A stretch of DNA of 64,000 nucleotides, from NCBI RefSeq assembly GCF_900101615.1, contig NZ_FMZX01000001.1:1-64000 (forward strand), read 5' to 3'. Made by a program: the position numbers and the translations under genes. The notes below the pieces were generated by a model, which had not been told where the DNA came from, did no database searches, and saw only the letters and a program-made list of their open reading frames with translations. The DNA comes from Belnapia rosea (GTDB lineage Bacteria; Pseudomonadota; Alphaproteobacteria; Acetobacterales; Acetobacteraceae). This document shows positions 33,609 to 42,387 of this stretch, piece after piece (positions within the stretch are counted from its first letter, which is position 1; each line of letters starts with the position of its first letter).

Positions 33609-34999
33609 ATCGGCGGCGCCATCTCCCGCCACGGGGCGGCGCGCTCATAGGCGGCGGCGGCGCGGTATAGCAGGGCCTCCTGGAAGCCGGGGGCGACGAG
33701 CTGCATCCCGAGCGGCAGGCCCGCCTCGCGGCTGATGCCGCACATCACGCTGATGGCCGGGTGGCCGGTGACGTTGAAGGGCGTGCGGGCCTGGCGGGGA
33801 TAGGTGCGCTCCACCTCCGCCGCGTCGTCGATGCGGCAGGCGGGGTCCATCGAGCTGGCGCAGAGCAGCAGGTCGACCTCGGCGAAGGCCGCCTCCACCG
33901 CACCGACCAGTTCGCGGCGCCGGCGCTGGGCCTGGACGTAGTCGGCGCCGGTGACGAACATCCCCGGCAGCAGGCGGCGGCGGGTGATATGGGCGTAGTC
34001 GCCGGGCCGCTCGCGCAGCCAGGCCTCGTGGATGGCCGTCGCCTCGGGCAGCATGATGGTGCGGTTGACGCCGGCGAACTCGCCGAGCGGGGGCAGGATC
34101 ACCGTGGTGACCTTCGCCCCCTCGGCGGCGAGCAGGCTGGCGGCGGCCTCGAGCGCGGCGCCCATCTCCGGCGTCGCCGGCTGGTCATGCTCGTGGAAGT
34201 GGCGGACGAAGCCGATGCGGAGGCCGCGGAGGCCGAGATGCAGGTCGCGGGTGTAGTCCTCCGCCGGCCGGGCGGCGCTGCCCGGATCGGCCGGGTCGTA
34301 GCCGGCGATGGCGTTCAGCAGCAGGGCGTTGTCGCGCACCGTGCGCGTCATCGGCCCGACATGGTCGAGGGTGAAGGAGAGCGGGAAGACGCCGCGGCGG
34401 GAGACGAGGCCATAGGTCGGCTTCAGCCCGACCAGGCCGCAATGGCTGGCCGGGTGGCGGACCGAGCCACCGGTATCCGTGCCGAGCGCGGCCGGCAGCA
34501 TCCGCGCCGCGACCGCCGTGCCGGAGCCGGAGGAGGAGCCGCCGGGATGGTGCGCGGTGTTCCACGGGTTGCGCGCGGGCGGGAAGGGCAGGTCGAAGGC
34601 CGGGCCGCCGATGGCGAATTCATGCGTCGCCAGCTTCGCCGGGAAGATGGCGCCTGCTGCGCGGAGGCGGGCGGTGGCATGCGAATCCCCGGCGGCGACG
34701 CGGTCGATCTGCAGCTTCGAGTGGCAGGTGGTCGGGTGGCCGGCGAGGTCGATGATGTCCTTCAGCCCGACCGGGATGCCGTGCATCGGGCTGCGCGGGC
34801 CGCCGCGCGCGATTTCGGCCTCGGCCGCCCGCGCATCCGCCATCGCCTCCTCGGCGACGAGGCGGATGATGGCGTTCAGGCGTGGCTCGACCGCGGCGAT
34901 GCGGTCGAGGCAGGATTGCAGCAACTCGACCGGAGAGAGGCGGCGGGCGGCGATGAGCGCCGCGGCCTCGGCCAGCGGCAGGGCGTGCGGCGCGCTCAT
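33605..34999 (-). CDS. AtzE-like amidase (amidase signature family)
   Basis: A 464-residue amidase with the Ser-cisSer-Lys triad: Lys in HGIPVGLKDIIDLAG, cis-Ser in HHPGGSSSGSGTAVAA, nucleophile Ser in GTDTGGSVRHPAS. No signal peptide. It is translationally coupled (ATGA) to an upstream small AtzG-like gene, the arrangement of the 1-carboxybiuret hydrolase AtzEG and related GatA-GatC-like pairs. Thus a ureide/biuret or other amide substrate is plausible, but not proven. Alternative: generic indoleacetamide-like amidase. Confidence 0.87.
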   Translation of the reverse strand: MSAPHALPLAEAAALIAARRLSPVELLQSCLDRIAAVEPRLNAIIRLVAEEAMADARAAEAEIARGGPRSPMHGIPVGLKDIIDLAGHPTTCHSKLQIDRVAAGDSHATARLRAAGAIFPAKLATHEFAIGGPAFDLPFPPARNPWNTAHHPGGSSSGSGTAVAARMLPAALGTDTGGSVRHPASHCGLVGLKPTYGLVSRRGVFPLSFTLDHVGPMTRTVRDNALLLNAIAGYDPADPGSAARPAEDYTRDLHLGLRGLRIGFVRHFHEHDQPATPEMGAALEAAASLLAAEGAKVTTVILPPLGEFAGVNRTIMLPEATAIHEAWLRERPGDYAHITRRRLLPGMFVTGADYVQAQRRRRELVGAVEAAFAEVDLLLCASSMDPACRIDDAAEVERTYPRQARTPFNVTGHPAISVMCGISREAGLPLGMQLVAPGFQEALLYRAAAAYERAAPWREMAPPI

Positions 35000-35196
35000 G
35001 GTGTCACCACGGGCTTCACCGGCGCGCGGTAGGGCGGCATCGGCTCGGCGGCGGGGCTGGCGGGGCGGGTGAAGCCGCCCCGGAAGCGGGCGGCAAGCGC
35101 GATCGCCTCCTCGACATCGGCACGGTGGTCCTGCCAGGCGCGATCGAGTCCGGCGGCTTTCGCCAAGGTTGCGGCGTCTTCGGCCATCCCCTGCAT
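34996..35196 (-). CDS. AtzG-like small subunit (DUF4089)
   Basis: A 66-residue protein: MQGMAEDAATLAKAAGLDRAW, then DVEEAIALAARFRGGF and the proline-rich tail AEPMPPYRAPVKPVV. Two helices plus an extended tail match AtzG/GatC-like partners that wrap around an amidase. Its TGA overlaps the amidase ATG. Start ATG 35196 or 35187; a frame open to 35337 lacks support. Upstream spacer 35197-35461 (265 bases) is the divergent promoter region of the CoA-transferase and shows no clear site. Confidence 0.72.
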   Translation of the reverse strand: MQGMAEDAATLAKAAGLDRAWQDHRADVEEAIALAARFRGGFTRPASPAAEPMPPYRAPVKPVVTP

Positions 35197-35461
35197 CCCC
35201 TCATGCTGCGCTGCGGCGATGGTGGCGCAAAAGAAGCGGGGGCGGAACCCTCGCGGGTGCCGCCCCCGAAGTCGATGCGCCGCCGGGAGGGGAGGACGCC
35301 TGCCGTCATCGGGGGGAAGCAGGACGTTGCGGCGCAAACGGCCATCGCTGGCCTTCGGCGCATGATGAGCAGGCGGGATGAAAATTTCGTTTCCCTCATC
35401 GCGGCTTTTGTCGGCGCCGGGCGCGGTCTATGCAGGCAGGAGCGTCGCCGGGGGAGGAACC

Positions 35462-36649
35462 ATGCCGTCGCCACAAGGCCTGCCGCTCGCCGGGCTCCGC
35501 ATCGTCGAGCTCGGGCATTACATCGCGGCGCCCTTCGCCACGCGCCTGCTGGCCGATCTCGGGGCCGAGGTCATCAAGGTGGAGCCGCCGGAGGGCGACC
35601 CCGTGCGCGGCTGGGGCTCGACCGTCGAGGGCCATGCCGTCTGGTTCAGCGTGCACGGCCGCAACAAGCTCTCGGTCACGCTCGACCTGAAGAAGGAGGC
35701 GGACAAGGACAGGCTCCGCCAGCTGGTGCGGCGGGCGGATGGGCTGGTCGAGAATTTCCGCCCCGGCCAGCTCGAGCGCTATGGGCTCGGCCCCGACGCG
35801 CTGCATGCGGTCAATCCGCGCCTCATCATCGCCCGCATCAGCGGCTACGGGCAGGACGGGCCCTATCGGGACAAGCCGGCCTTCGGGGCGATCGGCGAGG
35901 CGATGGGCGGGCTTCGCCACCTCACCGCCAATCCCGGCCAGGCGGACCTGCCGCCACCGCGCTGCGGCGTCTCCATCAGCGACGACCTGGCCGGGATGTA
36001 TGCGGCGATGGGGCTGGTCTCCGCCTGTTGGCAGGTGAAGGGCAACCCCGAGGCGCGCGGCCGCGTCATCGACGTGGACCTCGTCAGCAGCGTCTTCTCG
36101 CTGATGGAGGGGATGCTGCCGGAATACGGGCTGTTCGGTTGGGTGCGGCAGCCGCAGGGCGCCGCGATCAAGACGGCGGCGCCGACCAACACCTACCCTT
36201 GCGCCGATGGGAAGTGGCTCTGCATCGCCGGCAATTCGGACCTTATCTTCCGCCGGCTGATGGCGGCGATCGGCCGGCCCGAGGCCGCGGCCGACCCGCG
36301 CTTCGCCACCAACGGGCTGCGCTGCGAGCATGTCGCCGAGCTGGATGCGATGATCGCCGACTGGACGCGCACCCTGCCGGCGGCCGAGGCCGAGGCGGTG
36401 CTGGAACGGGCCGAGGTGCCCTGCTCCCGCCTCTACGACATGCGGGACTGCGCCGAGGACCCGCATTTCCGGGCGCGTGATATGGTGATGCCGGTCGAGG
36501 ACCCGCTGCTCGGCCGCGTGCTGCACCCGGCGGCGCCCTTCCGCTTCGACGGCGTCGCGCCGCGCGACATGGTGCGCTGGACGGGCCCCGCCGCCGGGGC
36601 GCACAACCGGCATGTCTTCGAGGAATTGTTGAAGGAGGGTGAGGGATGA
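35462..36649 (+). CDS. CaiB/BaiF-type (class III) CoA-transferase
   Basis: A 395-residue class III CoA-transferase. N-terminal GLRIVELGHYIAAPFATRLLADLGAEVIKVE, then GRNKLSVTLDLK and ENFRPG, are family hallmarks; the catalytic Asp is in SISDDLAGMYAAMG. It moves CoA between carboxylates (for example from succinyl-CoA). The overlap ATGA with the HMG-CoA lyase-like gene suggests the pair activates and then cleaves a 3-hydroxy-3-methyl-acyl group, such as 3-hydroxy-3-methylglutarate. GGGGGAGGAACC precedes ATG 35462. Confidence 0.9.
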   Translation: MPSPQGLPLAGLRIVELGHYIAAPFATRLLADLGAEVIKVEPPEGDPVRGWGSTVEGHAVWFSVHGRNKLSVTLDLKKEADKDRLRQLVRRADGLVENFRPGQLERYGLGPDALHAVNPRLIIARISGYGQDGPYRDKPAFGAIGEAMGGLRHLTANPGQADLPPPRCGVSISDDLAGMYAAMGLVSACWQVKGNPEARGRVIDVDLVSSVFSLMEGMLPEYGLFGWVRQPQGAAIKTAAPTNTYPCADGKWLCIAGNSDLIFRRLMAAIGRPEAAADPRFATNGLRCEHVAELDAMIADWTRTLPAAEAEAVLERAEVPCSRLYDMRDCAEDPHFRARDMVMPVEDPLLGRVLHPAAPFRFDGVAPRDMVRWTGPAAGAHNRHVFEELLKEGEG

Positions 36650-37542
36650 CCGGGATCGCGCTGTCGGAGGTTGCTCCACGGGACGGGCTGCAATCCATCG
36701 GCACCTTCGTGCCGACCGAGACCAAGATCGCCCTGGTGAAGGCCTGCTACGAGGCCGGGCTGCGGCGGATGGAGGTGGGCAGCTTCGTCTCACCCCGGGC
36801 CATCCCGCAGATGGCCGATACCGGTGCCGTGCTGCAATTCGCCAAGCAGCTCGAGGGGCTGGAATGCACCGTGCTGGTGCCGAACCGGCGGGGCTTCGAG
36901 GCGGCGATGGCGGCCGGGGCCGATCGGCTCGGCCTCTTCATGTCGGTCACCGAGAGCCACAACAAGGCGAACCTGAACCGCAGCCGGGCGGAGAGCCTGG
37001 CCGATCTCGCCGCCATCGTGCGCGAGGCGCCGCAGGGCACGCCGATCCGCTTCAACCTCTCCTGTGCCTTCCACTGCCCCTTCGAGGGGGTGGTGCCGGA
37101 GCAGGCGGCGCTCGACCTGGTGGAGCAGGTGGTGGCGCTCGACCCGGAGATGGAGATCGCGATCTGCGACACCACCGGCAACGCGGCGCCGGACCAGGTG
37201 CGGCGCATCTTCAGCCGTGCCATCGAGGCCTGGGGCCGGCGCTTCGCCTTCCACGGGCATGACACCTACGGGATGGGCGTGGCGAATGTCATCGCCGCCT
37301 ATGAGGCGGGCGTCCGGGTCTTCGATGCGGCCTCGGGCGGCATTGGCGGCTGCCCCTTCGCGCCGGGGGCGACCGGGAATGTGGCGATGGAGGATGTCGC
37401 CTGGATGTTCGGCCGGATGGGCGTCGAGACGGGCGTGGCCTGGGACCGGCTGCTGGTGGCGGCCGACATGGCGGCCGCCATCCCCGGCGCGGTGCCGGGC
37501 GGCGCCATGCGGCGCGTGCCCGCCGCGCGCAGGGCTGCCTGA
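36646..37542 (+). CDS. Hydroxymethylglutaryl-CoA lyase family enzyme
   Basis: A 298-residue TIM-barrel lyase: SEVAPRDGLQSIGTF (metal Asp), EVGSFVSPRAIPQMADT, FHGHDTYGMG (metal His pair) and the family signature GGIGGCPFAPGATGNVA with the active Cys. It cleaves HMG-CoA to acetoacetate and acetyl-CoA, or a near relative. It is coupled to the CoA-transferase gene (ATGA). Length matches bacterial HMGL (about 300). The natural acid could be meglutol or a leucine/isoprenoid breakdown product. Confidence 0.9.
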   Translation: MTGIALSEVAPRDGLQSIGTFVPTETKIALVKACYEAGLRRMEVGSFVSPRAIPQMADTGAVLQFAKQLEGLECTVLVPNRRGFEAAMAAGADRLGLFMSVTESHNKANLNRSRAESLADLAAIVREAPQGTPIRFNLSCAFHCPFEGVVPEQAALDLVEQVVALDPEMEIAICDTTGNAAPDQVRRIFSRAIEAWGRRFAFHGHDTYGMGVANVIAAYEAGVRVFDAASGGIGGCPFAPGATGNVAMEDVAWMFGRMGVETGVAWDRLLVAADMAAAIPGAVPGGAMRRVPAARRAA

Positions 37543-37552
37543 GCCGGAGGAG

Positions 37553-37783
37553 CTAGGCCAGCTCCCGCACCCGCGGGGGCCGTGCCGGCCGCGGCTTCGG
37601 GATCAGGCAGTCGGGCAGGGGCCGGCCGCTGCCGCCCCGTGGCCGGGGCGCCGGGCGAGGCGCCGCCGGCTCGCTGTGCCCGCCGCCGCCGCGCCGCAGC
37701 CCGCGCAGCTCCCGGATGGCGAGGACGATCGGCACGCCGAAGGTCAGGCTGCCGCTGAGCAGGATGAAGGTCTCCGACGTCAT
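37553..37783 (-). CDS. Small membrane-anchored hypothetical protein
   Basis: Seventy-six codons from ATG 37783. A TM helix at about 4-23 (ETFILLSGSLTFGVPIVLAI) is followed by a basic, proline/arginine-rich cytoplasmic tail (RPAPRPRGGSGRPLP). It is convergent with the lyase gene (10 bases) and divergent from the metallo-hydrolase. Such short TM+proline tails are common in the family but have no known role. No strong ribosome site. Confidence 0.5.
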   Translation of the reverse strand: MTSETFILLSGSLTFGVPIVLAIRELRGLRRGGGGHSEPAAPRPAPRPRGGSGRPLPDCLIPKPRPARPPRVRELA

Positions 37784-37915
37784 CCGCCGCACTCCCCTTG
37801 TCGTCACCAGGTCAGGATAGCGGCCGCGCGCAGCCCCCATGCAAGCGGCGCGTGGCGGCCGCATCGACAAGCCGGTCGGTAGGGACCTATCCTTTCCCTC
37901 CGACGGAGGAGCAGG

Positions 37916-38962
37916 ATGCCGGATCAGACGAACCCCCCGCCCTACGTCCCGGCGCCGCTGGCGCCCGAGGCGCCGCCGCCCGGCGAGGTGCGGACCATCC
38001 AGCCCGGCCTGCTGCGAGCCCGCATGCCGCTGCCCTTCGCCCCGGGCCATGTGAATATCTGGTTCCTCGAGCACCAGGGCGGCTGGCTCGCCATCGACAC
38101 CGCCATCGCCAGCCGTACCACCCGCGCGCATTGGGACGAGGTGCTGGCCCAGCCGGCGCTCGGCGGCAGGCCGCTGACGGCACTGCTCGTCACCCATTTC
38201 CACCCGGACCATATCGGCCTCGCCGGCTGGCTCTGCGAGCGCTTCGGCATCCTGCCGATGATGACCCGCATCGAATGGCTGATGGCCCGCGCCCTCTGGT
38301 ACGACAGCGGCCCGGACATGATGGCGCAGCAGATCGAGCATTATGCCCAGGCCGGCTGCCCGCCCGAATTCCTCACCTTCGTCGAGGGCCGCGGGGCACT
38401 CTACCAGCGCGCGGTGGGCGAGCTGCCGCGCAGCTTCCATGCGCTGAAGGATGGGCGTGCCGTGACCATCGGCGGCGGCGAGTGGCGGGTGACGACCGGG
38501 GCCGGCCATGCGCCCGACATGGCGACGCTCTACAGCGCGGAGCGCGGGGTGCTGATCTCGGCGGACCAGATCCTGCCGCGCATCTCGCCCTATATCGGCC
38601 TGCATCCGGGCGAGCCGGAGGCCGACCCGCTCGGCGACTTCCTCGCCAGCAACGACCGCTTCCGCAGCCTGCCGGAGGATACGCTGGTGCTGCCGAGCCA
38701 TGGCGAGCCCTTCCGCACGCTGCACCGCCGCCTCGACATGCTGGCCGCCCATCATGCGGAGCGGCTGGACACGCTGGCCGAGGGATGCCGCGAGCCGCTG
38801 ACCGCCTATGAGGCGGCGCAGATCCTCTTCCCCCGCGCGGCGCAGGAGATGGGGCAGATCGGCTTCACCGTGGGCGAGACGCTGGCCCATCTCCGCCGGC
38901 TGGAACGCCAGGGCCGGCTGCGCGTCGAGCCTGGAGAGGTATGCCGCTTCAGGATCGTCTGA
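37916..38962 (+). CDS. MBL-fold metallo-hydrolase with C-terminal winged helix
   Basis: A 348-residue protein. Metal motif THFHPDHIGLAGW near 98-110, GAGHAPDMATLY, a bridging Asp in LISADQIL and a late VLPSHGEPF. A C-terminal helical/winged part (from about 285) with GQIGFTVGETLAHLRRLERQGRLRVE resembles the BLACT_WH domain of LACTB2-like hydrolases. It probably hydrolyses a thioester or lactone. GGAGGAGCAGG precedes the ATG. The stop overlaps the amine oxidase ATG (TGATG), the first gene of a four-gene coupled unit. Confidence 0.87.
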   Translation: MPDQTNPPPYVPAPLAPEAPPPGEVRTIQPGLLRARMPLPFAPGHVNIWFLEHQGGWLAIDTAIASRTTRAHWDEVLAQPALGGRPLTALLVTHFHPDHIGLAGWLCERFGILPMMTRIEWLMARALWYDSGPDMMAQQIEHYAQAGCPPEFLTFVEGRGALYQRAVGELPRSFHALKDGRAVTIGGGEWRVTTGAGHAPDMATLYSAERGVLISADQILPRISPYIGLHPGEPEADPLGDFLASNDRFRSLPEDTLVLPSHGEPFRTLHRRLDMLAAHHAERLDTLAEGCREPLTAYEAAQILFPRAAQEMGQIGFTVGETLAHLRRLERQGRLRVEPGEVCRFRIV

Positions 38963-40227
38963 TGCCCTTCGACATCGATATCGCCGTGGTCGGCGCCGGC
39001 GCCGCCGGTCTTGGCGCGGCGACGCGGCTGGCGGCGCTCGGCCGCAGCTGCCTGGTGCTGGAGGCCGGCATGCGCGTCGGCGGCCGGGCCTATACCGAGA
39101 GCGCCAGCCTCGGCGCGCCTTTCGACCATGGCGCCTCCTGGCTGCATGTCGCCGAGCACAACCCGCTGACGCCGGTCGCCCGCCGCCTCGGCTTCACCCT
39201 GCGCGAGGGCGAGCGGCGGCGGCGCGAGATCCTCCTCATCGGCGACCGCCACGCGACGCCCGCCGAGAAGGCGGCGCATGACGCGGCCTGCGATGCCTGG
39301 GAGGAGGCTGCCGAGGCCCGCGCGGCGCAGGGCGGCCCCGATGTCTCCATCGCCGAGGCGGTGCCGCATGGCGGGTACTGGGACGCCACGGCCTCCCACT
39401 GGCTCGGCACCACCATCTGCGGCGTGGAGCCCTGGAAGAACAGCCTGCGCGACTACATCGATACCGGCCTCGATGGCGAGACGCCGCAGATCGCCGAGGG
39501 GTACGGCACGCTGGTCGCGCGGCTGGCGGAGGGGCTGCCGGTCCGCCTCGGCGCGCCGGTGCATCGCATCCGGGCCGATGGCGCGATCACGTTGGAGGGG
39601 CCGGGCGGCACGCTGCGCGCCCGCGGCTGCATCGTCACCGTCTCGACCGGCGTGCTGGCGGCGGGCGGCCTCCGCTTCGAGCCCGGCCTGCCGGCGGAGG
39701 TGGAGGCGGCCATCGCCGGCCTGCCGCTCGCCCTGCTGTCGAAGATCGCCCTTCGGGGCGGAGAAGGGCTCGGCCTCGGGCCCTTCGCCCGGCTGGGGCG
39801 GCGGCTCGAGGGAGCGGGGGACCACCCGATGTCCTGGCTGGTCGCGCCCTTCGGCCGGGACCATGCGGTCGGCTTCCTCGGCGGCGAGGCGGCCTGGGCG
39901 CTGGCCCGCGAGGGGCCGGCGGCGGCGGAGGCCTTCGCCCGCGCCGACCTCGCCCGGTATTTCGGCGCCGCCGCGGTGGCGCGGGCCTTCCCGCACCCGG
40001 CCGTCGCCACGGATTGGGGCGAGAACCCGCTGTTCCAGGGCGCCTATACCTATGCCCTGGTCGGCGCGGCCGGGGCGCGGGCGGTGCTGGCCGGGGCGCG
40101 CCTCGCCGATGGCCGCATCCGCTTCGCCGGGGAGGCCTGCCATACCCGCTATGCCGGCACGGTGGGCGGCGCCTGGGCGAGCGGCATGGCGGCAGCCGAG
40201 GCTTTATCCGCTACGCTTCCCGGATGA
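38962..40227 (+). CDS. FAD-dependent amine oxidase
   Basis: A 421-residue flavoenzyme of the monoamine oxidase type. Rossmann motif DIAVVGAGAAGLGAATRLAALG at the N terminus, LEAGMRVGGRAYTES (FAD-binding RxGGR), ASWLHVAEHNP, and C-terminal IRFAGEACHTRYAGTVGGAW (FAD-linked GExT-like motif). No signal peptide. It oxidises an amine or an amino acid. Start ATG 38962 overlaps the previous stop; ATG 38941 would lie within the previous gene. The M20 gene starts in its stop (ATGA). Confidence 0.88.
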   Translation: MPFDIDIAVVGAGAAGLGAATRLAALGRSCLVLEAGMRVGGRAYTESASLGAPFDHGASWLHVAEHNPLTPVARRLGFTLREGERRRREILLIGDRHATPAEKAAHDAACDAWEEAAEARAAQGGPDVSIAEAVPHGGYWDATASHWLGTTICGVEPWKNSLRDYIDTGLDGETPQIAEGYGTLVARLAEGLPVRLGAPVHRIRADGAITLEGPGGTLRARGCIVTVSTGVLAAGGLRFEPGLPAEVEAAIAGLPLALLSKIALRGGEGLGLGPFARLGRRLEGAGDHPMSWLVAPFGRDHAVGFLGGEAAWALAREGPAAAEAFARADLARYFGAAAVARAFPHPAVATDWGENPLFQGAYTYALVGAAGARAVLAGARLADGRIRFAGEACHTRYAGTVGGAWASGMAAAEALSATLPG

Positions 40228-41468
40228 GCCGTACCGCATTCGCCAAACAGGCCGCCGCCTGCGAGGACCGCGTCATCGCCCTGACCCGGGCCCTGGTCGC
40301 CATCCCATCCCCCAACCCGCCCGGCGACACCCGCGCCGTGGCCGAGGCCGCCGCCGGGCTGATCCGCGAGGCGGTGCCCTCGGCCGAGGTCACGCTGCAT
40401 CCGACCTCGGATCTGGTGACCAACCTCGTCGCCCGGGTGCGGGGCCATGCGCCGGGCCGCCGCCTCGTCTTCAACGGCCATCTCGACACCTATCCGGTGA
40501 ACGAGGCGCTGCCCTGGACGGTGCCGCCGCTCGGCGGCGAGATGCGCGAGGGGCGGCTCTACGGGCGCGGCACGGCCGATATGAAGGGCGGCATCGCGGC
40601 GTCCATCGCGGCGCTGGCCCTGCTGGGCGCGCATCCAGGTCTCTGGCGCGGCGAGGCGGTGCTGACGCTGGCCGGCGACGAGGAATCCATGGGGCCGCTG
40701 GGTACGAAATGGCTGATGGACAGCCTGCCGCATGCCACGGGCGATGCCGTCATCATCGGCGATGCCGGCAGCCCGCGCGTGCTGCGCTTCGGCGAGAAGG
40801 GCTTCCTCTGGATCGAGATCGAGGCGGAGGGGCGCGCCAGTCATGGGGCGCATGTGCATCTCGGCGTGAATGCGCTCGACCGGCTCTGCGCGGCGCTGGA
40901 TGCGGTGCGCGGGCTGCGCGCGCTGCGGCCGGAGGCGCCGCCCGCCGTGACCGCCGCCATCGCCGCGGCCCGGCCCGTCTCGGAGCCGCTCTCCGGCGCG
41001 GGCGAGGCGGAGGTGCTGGGCAGCGTCACTGTCAATATCGGCCGCATCGAGGGCGGGACCTCGACCAACCTCGTCCCCGCCAGCGCCCGGGCCGGCGCCG
41101 ATATCCGCCTGCCGGTCGGCGTCGGCTGCGCCACGGTCGAGGCGGCGCTCGCCGCGGCGCTGGACGGGCGCGAGGGTATCGCCTGGCGGGTGCTGCGGCG
41201 CTTCGAGCCGAACCATACGGACCCCGGCCATGAGCTGGTGCGGCGGGCCGCCGCGGCGGCCGCGGAGGTGCTGGGCGCGCCCTGCGCCGTCAACATGCGC
41301 GTCGGCGGATCGGATGCGCGCTGGTTCCGCATGGCGGGGCTGCCGACCATCGTCTATGGCCCGACGCCGCACAACATGGGCGGCGCCGACGAATACGTGC
41401 TGGTGGAGGAGCTGGTGCAGGTGGCCCGCGTCCATGCGCTGACCGCGCTCGACTTCCTCGCCGCGTGA
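40224..41468 (+). CDS. M20-family metallopeptidase/deacylase (ArgE/DapE-like)
   Basis: A 414-residue zinc hydrolase: NGHLDTYPV (metal His and Asp), YGRGTADMKGGIAASI (bridging Asp), AGDEESMGPLGT (catalytic Glu-Glu), a dimerisation domain with GRASHGAHVHLGVNAL and a late TPHNMGGADEYV. The family removes acyl or peptide groups from amino acids. No signal. Coupled by ATGA to the amine oxidase gene and followed by a DMT exporter gene, suggesting the set handles an acylated amine or amino acid. Confidence 0.9.
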   Translation: MSRTAFAKQAAACEDRVIALTRALVAIPSPNPPGDTRAVAEAAAGLIREAVPSAEVTLHPTSDLVTNLVARVRGHAPGRRLVFNGHLDTYPVNEALPWTVPPLGGEMREGRLYGRGTADMKGGIAASIAALALLGAHPGLWRGEAVLTLAGDEESMGPLGTKWLMDSLPHATGDAVIIGDAGSPRVLRFGEKGFLWIEIEAEGRASHGAHVHLGVNALDRLCAALDAVRGLRALRPEAPPAVTAAIAAARPVSEPLSGAGEAEVLGSVTVNIGRIEGGTSTNLVPASARAGADIRLPVGVGCATVEAALAAALDGREGIAWRVLRRFEPNHTDPGHELVRRAAAAAAEVLGAPCAVNMRVGGSDARWFRMAGLPTIVYGPTPHNMGGADEYVLVEELVQVARVHALTALDFLAA

Positions 41469-41523
41469 GCCCGGCCGCGTGAGCCCGGGCCGCCTGAGCC
41501 TCGCGCTGCCCCGCATCGCCGCG

Positions 41524-42387
41524 ATGGGCGACACCGCGCGGGCCATCCTCTGGATGCTCGCCTCGGGCGTGCTCTTCATCCTGCTCAACGGCACGCTGCG
41601 GCTGCTGGCGCAGCAGCTCGACCCCTTCCTCACCGGCTTCCTGCGCTACAGCTTCGGCGTGCTGGTGATGCTGCCCTTCATCTGGCGCGCGGGCTGGGCG
41701 GCCTATCGGCCGGCCGCCATGGCCGGGCAGCTCTGGCGTGGGGCGGTGCATACCTCCGGCCTGCTGCTCTGGTTCATCGCGGTGCCGCATGTGCCGCTGG
41801 CCGACATGACGGCGCTCGGCTTCACCACGCCGCTCTTCATCATGCTGGGCGCCGTGTTCTTCCTGAAGGAGGCGATGGTGCCGGCGCGCTGGCTGGCGGC
41901 GCTGATCGGCTTCTGCGGCGTGCTGGTGGTGGTCTCGCCCAACCTCTCCGGCGGGGCCGGGCCCTACAGCCTCATCATGCTGGCCTCGTCGCCGCTCTTC
42001 GCCGCCTCCTTCCTGATCACCAAGGCGCTGACGCGGAGGGATGCGCCGCATGTCATCGTCGTCTGGCAATCCCTCACCGTGGCGCTGTTCAGCCTGCCCT
42101 TCGCCCTGCCGAACTGGGAATGGCCGAGCCCGGGGCAGTGGGCGGCCTTCGCCTTCTGCGGCGCCATCGGCACGGCCGGGCATATCTGCCTGACACGCGC
42201 CTTCAAGCTGGCCGACATGTCGGTGACCCAGCCGATCAAATTCCTCGAGCTGGTCTGGGCCTCGCTCTTCGGCCTCGCCATCTGGGGCGACGTGCCGGGG
42301 ACCGCGACCTGGATCGGCGGCCTCATCATCTTCGCCAGCACCAGCTGGATCGCGCGGCGGGAGGCCCGCCGCGCGAAACCTGTTTAA
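41524..42387 (+). CDS. DMT/EamA-family transporter
   Basis: About 287 residues with 10 TM helices in two EamA repeats ([19 protein letters not shown] at the start of the first repeat; [15 protein letters not shown] beginning the second). Family members export or import small metabolites; substrate unknown. Start: ATG 41524 is preferred; GTG 41479 would add 15 residues with no clear ribosome site. It is probably the last gene of the coupled unit from 37916. Its TAA shares TTAA with the stop of the malate synthase gene on the other strand. Confidence 0.85.
   Translation: MGDTARAILWMLASGVLFILLNGTLRLLAQQLDPFLTGFLRYSFGVLVMLPFIWRAGWAAYRPAAMAGQLWRGAVHTSGLLLWFIAVPHVPLADMTALGFTTPLFIMLGAVFFLKEAMVPARWLAALIGFCGVLVVVSPNLSGGAGPYSLIMLASSPLFAASFLITKALTRRDAPHVIVVWQSLTVALFSLPFALPNWEWPSPGQWAAFAFCGAIGTAGHICLTRAFKLADMSVTQPIKFLELVWASLFGLAIWGDVPGTATWIGGLIIFASTSWIARREARRAKPV

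Noticed and set aside
37553-38890. A 445-codon minus-strand frame over the metallo-hydrolase gene
   Set aside because: Only its last 76 codons (37553-37783) lie outside the plus-strand gene and show a believable membrane helix; the rest is antisense shadow.
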